Source: Flavobacterium sp. (GTDB taxonomy: Bacteria; Bacteroidota; Bacteroidia; Flavobacteriales; Flavobacteriaceae). From it: a DNA stretch of 8,419 nucleotides. The notes under the pieces were generated by a model, which was not told where the DNA came from, searched no databases, and was given only the letters and a program-made list of their open reading frames with translations. The translations under genes were made by a program, and so were the position numbers. The stretch lies in assembly GCA_024709705.1 (NCBI GenBank), contig JANJWE010000092.1, forward strand, positions 1-8,419, written 5' to 3'. Below are positions 1 to 6,383 of this stretch, one piece after another. Position 1 is the stretch's first letter. Every line of letters starts with the position of its first letter.

Positions 1-65
1 AGTATTTATCAGTTTTATTTGATTTTCTTGGTACAGATTCAATTTTCAAGATTTTTTATTTATAA
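1..65 (+). CDS. Possible 3' end of a + strand gene, cut by the window edge
   Basis: The frame beginning at base 3 is open from the window edge to a TAA at 63-65. It encodes about 20 residues with a protein-like mix (YLSVLFDFLGTDSIFKIFYL). If real, the gene converges on the dipeptidase gene with only 5 bases between the two stops. A second + frame is also open here, to a TAA at 76-78, but its residues look less protein-like. Twenty codons are too few to name a family, and the stretch could be plain AT-rich intergenic DNA. Confidence 0.25.
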   Translation, partial: YLSVLFDFLGTDSIFKIFYL

Positions 66-70
66 TGAAA

Positions 71-781
71 TCAATTAAAAATTTTTTCTAAATAAGTTCC
101 ACTTTCAACTTCAATGGGTTCTAAGTTTTGTCTAAACACTCTTGCGGTTAATGCTCCTTTTAAAATAACATTTTCGCCTTTTACTTCCAGCCAACTTCCT
201 TCTCGTAAGCCAATAACCGGAGTTGCATTCCAATGATGAAATTCTTTGATGCGGGTTTCTCTGGTTTCGCCCATGTGTTTTGAATGGATATCGGGATCCA
301 GATAATGAGGATTTAAATTGAAGTTTATAATGCCCAAGGTAGCAAAACTTGAAGGATAAACTATTGGCATATCGTTGGTGGTTTGCATCGTAATTCCACA
401 AATGTTACTACCGGCACTGGTTCCCAAATAGGGAGTTCCGCTTTCAATGGCTTTTTTTAAAACCGGCATTAAATGAAGATCGTGTAATTGTTTAACCAAT
501 AAAAAGGTATTGCCACCGCCCGTAAATATACCTTGTGCCTCTTCTAGAGCTTGTATCGGGTTTTCAAATTCATGTAAGCCATGAACTTCGATGTTTATTT
601 TTTGAAAAACCGTTCTAACTTTCTCCGTATATTCGTCATGCGAAATACCACCGGGTCTGGCAAAGGGTATGAAAATTATTTTTTTGCAATTTTGAAATAG
701 CAGCTCAACTTCCGGAAGTAAATATTCCAAATAATTTCCTTGATGTAAGGTTGAGGTACTGGCAATTATCGCTTTTTTCAT
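71..781 (-). CDS. pepE: Peptidase E (aspartyl dipeptidase, MEROPS family S51)
   Basis: A cytoplasmic serine dipeptidase that in characterised relatives hydrolyses dipeptides with N-terminal aspartate (Asp-X), feeding amino-acid recycling. The 236 residues are close to the roughly 230 of the enterobacterial enzyme. The fold is of the class I glutamine amidotransferase type. The nucleophile elbow GTSAGS gives Ser122. The family signature TTNDMPI gives Asp137, and NPHYLD gives His159. The spacing between these three matches the Ser/Asp/His set known for E. coli PepE. TGGGNT at 88-92 and HMGETRETRIKEF at 169-181 are further family blocks. There is no signal peptide. The ATG at 781 is used because the conserved KKAIIAST strand begins there. 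The gene is monocistronic here and divergent from the secreted-protein operon, so no functional link is evident. The family call is firm; the exact substrate range is not visible. Confidence 0.92.
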   Translation of the reverse strand: MKKAIIASTSTLHQGNYLEYLLPEVELLFQNCKKIIFIPFARPGGISHDEYTEKVRTVFQKINIEVHGLHEFENPIQALEEAQGIFTGGGNTFLLVKQLHDLHLMPVLKKAIESGTPYLGTSAGSNICGITMQTTNDMPIVYPSSFATLGIINFNLNPHYLDPDIHSKHMGETRETRIKEFHHWNATPVIGLREGSWLEVKGENVILKGALTARVFRQNLEPIEVESGTYLEKIFN

Positions 782-795
782 AGGTTGGATTTTTA

Positions 796-803
796 CAAAA
801 TTA
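796..803 (-). promoter_or_regulatory. Candidate -7 promoter element for the dipeptidase gene
   Basis: On the minus strand this reads TAATTTTG, a full match to the Bacteroidota -7 consensus TAnnTTTG. It ends 14 bases before the dipeptidase ATG, which would give a very short leader, common in this phylum. No TTG or TTTG lies at the expected 17-23 bases upstream, so only half of the promoter is supported. Confidence 0.4.
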
Positions 804-927
804 AAGGTTTAATTCGTTTTCATACTCTTTGGATTAACAAAATATTATCAATTTGTTGTGAATTACTTGGGATAAGTCCCTACTAACTTTACTAAATCAA
901 TAAACTAACAAGAGAAAACAGCTATAT

Positions 928-1677
928 TTGAATACCCATTACTTTTTTAACTTTACAGTATTCTTTTTTTCGTCAATTGTTTTGGCTCAAACCCCTATTT
1001 TAGGTAAGATACGAGTAAACGATTTACCGGCAGAAGGGGTTCATGTGGTTAATTTGGTAACTGAAAAAGCCACAATTACCAATGCTAATGGCGAGTTTAT
1101 TATAGAAGTAAGAGAAGATGATTTGTTAGTTTTCTCGGCTGTGCATTTGAATTATTGGCGAAGAAGTATATCGGCATCAGACATCCAAAAAAAAGAAATT
1201 ACTATTGAAATGACATCCAAAGTTGTAGAACTTGAAGGTGTTACGGTAACAGAATATCCCAATATAAATGCCCAAAATATGGGAATTATCAACTACAAAC
1301 CCAAAGTATATACCCCTGCAGAACGAAAATTGAGGCCCACTCAAATGACACAACGAGATTGGATAGAAGTTTTATATGGGAAAATACCCTTAGACCCCTT
1401 TTTGTATTGGATTACAGGTAGAACAAAAAAACTAAAAAAAGAACTGAGTGTTGAAAAACAAGAGTTGCTTTTTTTAAAAACAAACGAATGGTTTGAAGAA
1501 GATTTCTATATCAATGAACTTAAAATCCCCTCCGATTACATTCAAGCTTTTAATTATTTTATAATATACGACTCAGAATTTGTTGCTTTTTTAGAGTCTA
1601 ACAATAAAGCACAAGCAACTTTTAGAATGACGGCGTTATCTGTTGAATTTTTAAATTTATTGGAAGATGAAAAATAA
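928..1677 (+). CDS. Secreted CarboxypepD_reg-like protein, paralogue A
   Basis: A predicted exported protein of 249 residues and unknown function. A hydrophobic signal-like segment (about residues 5-20, ending VLAQ) precedes a CarboxypepD_reg-like beta-sandwich domain (about 24-108). This is the domain type often found at the N-terminus of TonB-dependent receptors, but no plug or barrel follows. Next come a conserved motif (INYKPK and AER, 121-133), a WITGRTKKLKKEL segment (161-173) and a helical C-terminal tail. It is closely related to the next gene: across residues 42-82 I count 34 of 41 identical positions. The start must be TTG at 928, because an in-frame TAA lies at 901 and no ATG or GTG lies between. 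The next in-frame ATG would remove the signal and most of the domain. The n-region lacks lysine or arginine, which is odd for an export signal. It overlaps the next gene by 11 bases and is first in the block. Confidence 0.8.
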   Translation: MNTHYFFNFTVFFFSSIVLAQTPILGKIRVNDLPAEGVHVVNLVTEKATITNANGEFIIEVREDDLLVFSAVHLNYWRRSISASDIQKKEITIEMTSKVVELEGVTVTEYPNINAQNMGIINYKPKVYTPAERKLRPTQMTQRDWIEVLYGKIPLDPFLYWITGRTKKLKKELSVEKQELLFLKTNEWFEEDFYINELKIPSDYIQAFNYFIIYDSEFVAFLESNNKAQATFRMTALSVEFLNLLEDEK

Positions 1678-2383
1678 TCTAGTTTGGTTTTTCCTTTTTT
1701 CCATTAGTTTAAGTTTTTCTCAATCAAAAACTATAAAAGGTATTGTTAAGGCCGAAAATGCTTCAGTAGAAGGAATTCACGTGCTAAATTTAGTAACCGA
1801 AAAAGCCACGATTACAGATGCCAATGGCGTTTTTTTTATTGATGTTTCCGAAGACGATTTATTGGTGTTTTCGGCTGTTCATTTGCATTATTGGCGTAAA
1901 AGTATTTCTAAGGAAATTTTTCAAACTGGTTTTATAGAAATTCAAATGACGGCCAAAGTTAATGAATTGGATGAAGTTGTGGTTTCCGAAAATTCCAAAA
2001 TTACAGCCCAAAGTGTAGGGGTAATTAATTACAAACCCAAATCTTATTCTCCGGCCGAACGTCGCTTATTTACAGCCAATTCGGGACTCTTAGATCCTTT
2101 ACTCAATTGGATTTCAGGAAGAACTAAGCTTTTGAAAAAAGAGTTAGAAATAGAAAAAAGAGAAAGAGCATTGGCTCGTTTGAGTGCTTTTTTTCCTAAT
2201 ACTTTTTTTAAAGAGAATCTTAAAATTCCGGAGGAATATATTGAAGGATTTAAATATTATGCCGTAGAAGACCAAGAACTTTTTGAAGTTTTACAGCTCA
2301 AAGATAAGATTAGAACCGCTTTTGTACTAGGAAAACTGGCTCAGGAATTCAATAAATTTTTAAATGATGATCAAAAAAATTAG
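1667..2383 (+). CDS. Secreted CarboxypepD_reg-like protein, paralogue B
   Basis: A predicted exported protein of 238 residues and unknown function, probably periplasmic. It has a normal signal peptide (MKNNLVWFFLF, cleavage near residue 19), a CarboxypepD_reg-like domain (about 22-107), the motif NYKPKSYSPAERRL (121-134) and DPLLNWISGRTKLLKKEL (143-160). A charged helical tail follows with LKIPEEYIEGFKYY (185-198). The same blocks occur in the same order in paralogue A, which carries about 12 extra residues between AER and the DP motif. Residues 64-81 (DDLLVFSAVHLHYWRKSIS) are nearly identical to A, so the duplication is recent or under strong constraint. The ATG at 1667 lies inside the end of gene A, and the gene overlaps gene C by 20 bases, which suggests translational coupling. 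The domain is often annotated as carboxypeptidase regulatory-like, but no peptidase active site is present. Confidence 0.88.
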   Translation: MKNNLVWFFLFSISLSFSQSKTIKGIVKAENASVEGIHVLNLVTEKATITDANGVFFIDVSEDDLLVFSAVHLHYWRKSISKEIFQTGFIEIQMTAKVNELDEVVVSENSKITAQSVGVINYKPKSYSPAERRLFTANSGLLDPLLNWISGRTKLLKKELEIEKRERALARLSAFFPNTFFKENLKIPEEYIEGFKYYAVEDQELFEVLQLKDKIRTAFVLGKLAQEFNKFLNDDQKN

Positions 2384-3161
2384 TTTTTTACTTCTCTTTT
2401 TCGGACAATTCCTGGGATATGGACAGTTTATCCCCCGTACTATTGTGAATGGTCAAATTATTTCCGATTCAACAGCGGTAGAACAAGTTACGGTATTTAA
2501 TATATCTTCCAATAAAGGAGCTGTAACCGATGCTAAAGGCAAATTCTCATTATATGCAAAACCCTCAGATACCTTGGTTTTTTCGAGTGTGGTTTTTAAG
2601 TCAAAAAAATTAATACTTACCGAATTAGATTTTAAAGTTGTGGAGCTTATCATCAAATTGGAAGAGTATATCAACGAATTGGATGAGGTTATAGTTACCC
2701 CAAAATCGTTAACCGGAAATTTAGAAAAAGATGCTGCCAATATAAAGGTGACCGATTTAAGTCTGCAATTGGATATTGGTAGTATTGTTCAAATGAATTT
2801 TGAAGACGACTTTAGTTCGTCAATGAAAAATACCGTAATGCCCAGTGATTTAAGTATGCCATATGCTTTAAATTTAATGGCTATTGGGAAAAAACTCGGG
2901 AAGTTGCTTTTTAAAGAAAAGAAAAAAGAAAGTCCAATCGTTTTTACTTCATCTAAGCGATTTGCAGAGGCTGTTCGGTTAAAATTCAGCTATGCTTTTT
3001 TTACGGAAACTTTGGCATTGAAACCTGATGAAATTGGTTTATTTTTGGATTTTTGTGAATCAGACCCTAGGTCAAGTTCGCTTTTACAGGTTAATAAAGA
3101 AATAGAGTTAATCGATTTTCTGATTGAAAAAAATAAAGCATTTAAAATTCGGAATCCCTAA
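2364..3161 (+). CDS. Secreted CarboxypepD_reg-like protein, divergent paralogue C
   Basis: A predicted exported protein of 265 residues and unknown function. The signal peptide spans about residues 1-21 (MIKKISFLLLFF, ending GYGQ). The CarboxypepD_reg-like domain covers about 27-112, with GAVTDAKGKFSLYA and DTLVFSSVVFKS matching the equivalent strands of A and B, and ending in INELDEVIVTP. A longer, more acidic linker (113-165) replaces the NYKPK/AER region. The tail then resembles A and B in pattern rather than sequence: IGKKLGKLLFKEKKKE (174-189), a helical block with FFTETLALKPDEIGLFLDF (212-230), and a final helix. Two adjacent ATGs (2364, 2367) could start it. It overlaps B by 20 bases and stops 5 bases before the DUF6702-like gene. 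It is most likely an older duplicate that has taken on a separate role. Confidence 0.87.
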   Translation: MMIKKISFLLLFFGQFLGYGQFIPRTIVNGQIISDSTAVEQVTVFNISSNKGAVTDAKGKFSLYAKPSDTLVFSSVVFKSKKLILTELDFKVVELIIKLEEYINELDEVIVTPKSLTGNLEKDAANIKVTDLSLQLDIGSIVQMNFEDDFSSSMKNTVMPSDLSMPYALNLMAIGKKLGKLLFKEKKKESPIVFTSSKRFAEAVRLKFSYAFFTETLALKPDEIGLFLDFCESDPRSSSLLQVNKEIELIDFLIEKNKAFKIRNP

Positions 3162-3166
3162 CATGT

Positions 3167-3667
3167 ATGAAAAAATCAGCATCCTTTTTTACATTAACTC
3201 TTTTATTTGTTCTTTGCAGTTCTTTTCTATTGCATAAATTTTATGTTTCGGTTACTCAAATTCAATTTTTGCCTGAAAAAAAATCGGTTCAAATTACGCA
3301 GAGGTATTTTATAGACGATCTGAATGCCGCACTGGAAAAAAAACATGCAGAAAAGTTCTATTTGGATTCTTCCAAAGAAACAGCTCTCCAAAAAAAGCAG
3401 TTGGAAGATTATGTTTTACAAAATTTAGAAATCAAAATCAATGGTAAATCTAAAAAAATTAATGTTTTAGGGAGAGAAACCGATGCGGATGTGTTCGTGT
3501 TTTACTTGACCCTTTCAGATGTGGCTAAAATTCAAACCTTTGAAATTAAGAACACCATTCTGTTTGATTATTTACCCGAACAACAACACATAACACACGC
3601 CCAAATAAATGGGAAAAAAAAGAGTTTTTTACTCACAAATGCTCAGCCTTATCACTTGTTAAAATAG
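3167..3667 (+). CDS. DUF6702-like small exported protein
   Basis: A 166-residue exported or membrane-anchored protein whose function is not known. One hydrophobic N-terminal segment (about 5-22) is followed directly by HKFYVSVTQI (23-32) and RYFIDDLNAAL (46-56), which I recognise from the DUF6702 family of Bacteroidota. The remainder is predicted beta-rich, with an INGK turn (91-94) and a second one (147-150). Cys17 in FVLCSS is not a lipobox, because the residue before it is leucine. From memory, such genes often sit directly upstream of an M1 metallopeptidase, as this one does; that is recollection, not a search. The ATG at 3167 lies 5 bases after the stop of gene C, and an ATG at 3163 is in another frame. 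It probably belongs to the same transcript and envelope process as its neighbours. Confidence 0.8.
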   Translation: MKKSASFFTLTLLFVLCSSFLLHKFYVSVTQIQFLPEKKSVQITQRYFIDDLNAALEKKHAEKFYLDSSKETALQKKQLEDYVLQNLEIKINGKSKKINVLGRETDADVFVFYLTLSDVAKIQTFEIKNTILFDYLPEQQHITHAQINGKKKSFLLTNAQPYHLLK

Positions 3668-3726
3668 TGTGAAATCGCAACTGGATTGGGTAAAATGTTT
3701 ATTTTAGAACCTTCAAATTCAAATTC

Positions 3727-5982
3727 ATGAAAAAAAGTATTGGTTTACTCGTTTTAATTCCTTTCTTGGCCTGGGCACAAGACAAAAAAGAAACTCCTAG
3801 AGAGGGCGGACATTATGACAACAATAAGTTCAGTCAAATGTATGATTTATTGGCAACCCCCAACATGTTTAGAACGGCTTCCGGTGCTCCGGGACCTGCA
3901 TATTACCAACAACAAGCCGATTACAAAATGGATATTGTGTTGGATGATAAAAACAAAAGATTGGATGGTGTTGAAACCATAACTTATCACAATAATTCCC
4001 CCGAATCTTTAGAGTATTTGTGGATTCAATTGGATCAAAATGAAAAAAAGAGAGATTCCAAGTCACCTTTGGTTCAAAGCCAGCGTATGGATGGAGCTCT
4101 GCCGGTTGATGGTTTTGTGAAAAAATATATGGAAGAAGCTTTCGATGGCGGATTTAATTTGGTTTATGTTCATGATGCCAAAGGAAAGCCCATGAAATAC
4201 ACCATAAACCAAACGATGATGCGAATTGATTTGCCTCAGCCTTTGAAACCCAAAGAAAAAGTGACTTTTTCGATTAAATGGTGGTACAATATCAATAATT
4301 ACCGAATTGATAGAGGTCGTTCGGGGTATGAAGAGTTTGAGTCAGATAAAAACCGATTGTATGTTGTTGCACAGTTTTTCCCAAGAATGGCGGTTTACAA
4401 TGATGTTGAAGGTTGGCAAAATATGCAATTTTGGGGTACAGGAGAATTTGCTTTGGTTTTCGGAAATTATGAAGTAAATATTACCGTGCCTGCCGATCAT
4501 ATTTTGGAAGCCACCGGAGATTTGTTAAACCGAAAAGAAGTGTTCACACCGGAGCAAGTAAAAAGATACGAATTGGCTGAGCGAACATTTGATAAGCCGG
4601 TTTTGGTGGTTACGCCAGAAGAGGCAAAAGCCAACGAAAAAGGTTTTTCTGATAAAACGAAAACTTGGAAATTCAAAGCTCAAAATGTGAGAGATTTTGC
4701 TTTTTCAACTTCCAGAAAGTTTATTTACGATGCCATGGCTGTGAAATTACCCACCAAAAACGTGATGGCCATTTCGTTGTATCCCAATGAAAGCAACCCA
4801 TTGTGGGAAGAATATTCTACTCGAGCCGTAGCTCAAACATTAAAAACCTATTCAAAACACACTTTTGATTATCCGTACCCCAAAGCTATTTCAATATCTG
4901 CAGAAGATCAAGGAATGGAATATCCTATGATTTGTTGGAATTACGGAAGACCCGATGCGAAAGGTTTTGTATCCGATCGCATAAAATATGGAATGATAAG
5001 TGTAATTATTCATGAAGTGGGTCACAACTATTTCCCTATGATTGTCAATTCCGATGAACGTCAGTGGTCTTGGATGGATGAGGGGTTGAATACTTTTTTA
5101 CAGTATTTGACCGAACAAGAATTTATGGAAAACTATCCTTCCAGTAGAGGTCCTGCTGCGAAAATAGTTCCGTACATGAGTGGAAATCAAAGTTTTTTAG
5201 AGCCCATTATGTCCAATTCCGAAGTCATTCACCAATTTGGAGCCAATGCCTACGGAAAACCCGCAACCGGATTGAATATTTTAAGAGAAACCATTATGGG
5301 TCCAGAACTGTTTGATCATGCGTTTAAAACGTATGCCAACCGATGGAAGTTCAAGCATCCTACACCGGATGATTTTTTCAGAACTATGGAAGATGCTTCT
5401 GCTGTTGATTTAGATTGGTTTTGGCGAGGTTGGTTTTATTCGACCGATTATGTAGACATGGGCATTAAGGAAGTAAAACAGTTTTTTGTTACCGATGAAC
5501 CTACCGAGGAATTGAAAAATGTGCAAACCCGAAGAGGACGTTTTGGAGTAGCACAAGGACCATATGTGTATTTGGTAGAAGAAAAAAATCCACAGCTCAA
5601 TCCAAACAGAAAAAAAGCTTTAAATCAGTCGCGAATCGTTCCTTTACAGGAGTTTATCAATGCTAAGTTTACTACCGAGCAACAAGCTCAACTCAAACAG
5701 CCCAATTATTTTTATGAGGTTGAATTTGATAAACCCGGTGGAATGATTATGCCTTTATTAGTTGAACTTCAGTTTGAAGATGGAACTAAGGAGTTTCACA
5801 AATTTCCGGAGCAAATTTGGAGAAAAAACAACCAAACGGCCACCCGTGTTTTTGCAACGACTAAAAAAATTGTCAAAATTCAGTTGGATCCCAAGTTAGA
5901 AACAGCCGATATTGATACAACCAATAATTCATGGCCAAAAGAGGAAGCAACCTCTAAGTTTGATGAATTAGAAAAAAAGTAA
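3727..5982 (+). CDS. Secreted M1 family zinc metallopeptidase
   Basis: A 751-residue zinc-dependent peptidase, exported to the periplasm or beyond. The signal peptide covers residues 1-17 with an AWA/Q cleavage site. An N-terminal beta-domain (about 55-290) holds YKMDIVLDDKNKRLDGVETI, typical of M1 enzymes. The catalytic domain carries HEVGH (His429, Glu430, His433) and the third zinc ligand Glu452 exactly 18 residues later in WMDEGLN. Tyr509 in ANAYGKPATG fits the catalytic tyrosine. The substrate-recognition motif reads QGMEYP (395-400) in place of the classical GAMEN, keeping Glu398. WFWRGWFYSTDYVDMGI (about 562-578) closes the catalytic and helical part, and a C-terminal region of about 170 residues follows, with no visible type IX sorting signal. 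The 59-base gap upstream holds only a poor promoter-like match, so it is probably read with the genes before it. Aminopeptidase activity is expected from the family, but the natural substrate is unknown. Confidence 0.93.
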   Translation: MKKSIGLLVLIPFLAWAQDKKETPREGGHYDNNKFSQMYDLLATPNMFRTASGAPGPAYYQQQADYKMDIVLDDKNKRLDGVETITYHNNSPESLEYLWIQLDQNEKKRDSKSPLVQSQRMDGALPVDGFVKKYMEEAFDGGFNLVYVHDAKGKPMKYTINQTMMRIDLPQPLKPKEKVTFSIKWWYNINNYRIDRGRSGYEEFESDKNRLYVVAQFFPRMAVYNDVEGWQNMQFWGTGEFALVFGNYEVNITVPADHILEATGDLLNRKEVFTPEQVKRYELAERTFDKPVLVVTPEEAKANEKGFSDKTKTWKFKAQNVRDFAFSTSRKFIYDAMAVKLPTKNVMAISLYPNESNPLWEEYSTRAVAQTLKTYSKHTFDYPYPKAISISAEDQGMEYPMICWNYGRPDAKGFVSDRIKYGMISVIIHEVGHNYFPMIVNSDERQWSWMDEGLNTFLQYLTEQEFMENYPSSRGPAAKIVPYMSGNQSFLEPIMSNSEVIHQFGANAYGKPATGLNILRETIMGPELFDHAFKTYANRWKFKHPTPDDFFRTMEDASAVDLDWFWRGWFYSTDYVDMGIKEVKQFFVTDEPTEELKNVQTRRGRFGVAQGPYVYLVEEKNPQLNPNRKKALNQSRIVPLQEFINAKFTTEQQAQLKQPNYFYEVEFDKPGGMIMPLLVELQFEDGTKEFHKFPEQIWRKNNQTATRVFATTKKIVKIQLDPKLETADIDTTNNSWPKEEATSKFDELEKK

Positions 5983-6013
5983 TTTACAAAGCCTAAAATT
6001 CTTTGTACTTTTG
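5983..6013 (+). promoter_or_regulatory. Promoter for the TatA/E - PAP2 gene pair
   Basis: TACTTTTG at 6006-6013 matches the Bacteroidota -7 consensus TAnnTTTG completely. TTTA at 5983-5986 fits a -33 box (consensus TTTG) with a 19-base spacer. The predicted transcript would begin about a dozen bases before the ATG at 6034. The -33 box begins directly after the metallopeptidase stop codon, so the two transcription units are packed without a spacer. Confidence 0.68.
5985..6007. repeat. Short inverted repeat spanning the promoter spacer
   Basis: TACAAAG (5985-5991) and CTTTGTA (6001-6007) are perfect 7-base inverted arms around a 9-base centre. The right arm covers the TA of the -7 element. As RNA it would be a weak hairpin just after the metallopeptidase stop, without a clean U-run, so a terminator is doubtful. 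As DNA it could be an operator. It may also be chance in AT-rich sequence. Confidence 0.35.
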
Positions 6014-6033
6014 CAAATACAATTTAGAAAAGT

Positions 6034-6381
6034 ATGTTTGGTATAAGTGGAGGTGAGTTTATAACGATTATAGTGATAATACTTATGCTGTTCGGGTCTG
6101 ATAAAATTCCAGATATAGCCCGAACAGCAGGTAAAATCATGCGGCAATTGAAACATGCTACCAATGATATCAAATCTGAGATTCAAAAAAGTGCCGAAGC
6201 CAACGGGATTGATACACAAAGTTTAATCGGTGGTTTATCTGATGAAATTCAAAAAGTAAAACAAGATTTCACTCAGATTTCACAGCCTTTGCAAAATCCG
6301 TCTTTGGGATTGGATGATGAAATTGAAAAAACCAAAGAAGATATCGAACAAATTACCGGACCTATCAAACGACAATTTTAA
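6034..6381 (+). CDS. tatA: Twin-arginine translocase subunit, TatA/TatE family
   Basis: A subunit of the Sec-independent (twin-arginine) pathway that moves folded proteins across the inner membrane, acting with TatC, which is not in this window. The 115 residues show the standard order: a short periplasmic N-terminus (MFGISGGEF), one membrane helix (about 8-20), the FG hinge (Phe20-Gly21) followed by SDKIPDIAR, and an amphipathic helix (about 24-50). A charged cytoplasmic tail follows with two similar stretches, LSDEIQKVKQDFTQISQPL and LDDEIEKTKEDIEQITGPI. The MFGIS start is reminiscent of TatB, but Bacteroidota generally use a TatA-type subunit, so the A/B assignment is uncertain. It has its own promoter and is followed after two bases by the PAP2 gene. 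Confidence 0.88.
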   Translation: MFGISGGEFITIIVIILMLFGSDKIPDIARTAGKIMRQLKHATNDIKSEIQKSAEANGIDTQSLIGGLSDEIQKVKQDFTQISQPLQNPSLGLDDEIEKTKEDIEQITGPIKRQF

Positions 6382-6383
6382 TC

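Noticed and set aside
132..401. Minus-strand reading frame of 89 codons inside the dipeptidase gene
   Set aside because: It is the shifted frame of a well-supported gene with all catalytic residues, and its product is rich in Ser, Arg, Lys and Cys with no family features.
884..891. TAACTTTA as a -7 element for the A/B/C operon
   Set aside because: It has one mismatch to TAnnTTTG and no TTG or TTTG at 17-23 bases upstream. The operon needs a promoter in 782-927, but I cannot place it.
1300..1450. Frameshift or decay in paralogue A
   Set aside because: The frame is open across the whole length and the conserved motifs on both sides of the insert are in frame, so A appears intact apart from its odd start.
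2453..2740. Minus-strand frame of 95 codons opposite paralogue C
   Set aside because: It is antisense to a gene whose domain and overlaps are clear, with no signal or start context of its own.
3167..3235. Lipoprotein signal in the DUF6702-like protein
   Set aside because: The cysteine at residue 17 is preceded by leucine, not Gly, Ala or Ser, so it does not form a lipobox.
3700..3707. TATTTTAG as a promoter for the metallopeptidase gene
   Set aside because: It has one mismatch in the -7 box and no -33 box at the right distance, since the nearest TTG is only about 11 bases upstream. Read-through from the upstream genes is simpler.
3712..3726. TTCAAA tandem repeat directly before the metallopeptidase ATG
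   Set aside because: It has only two full copies plus a part copy, which is expected often in AT-rich leader sequence.
3869..4066. Minus-strand frame of 65 codons opposite the metallopeptidase
   Set aside because: It is short, antisense to a conserved region and without protein-like composition.
5968..6219. Minus-strand frame of 83 codons opposite the TatA/E gene
   Set aside because: It runs antisense through the promoter and the Tat membrane helix, and the translation has no recognisable features.
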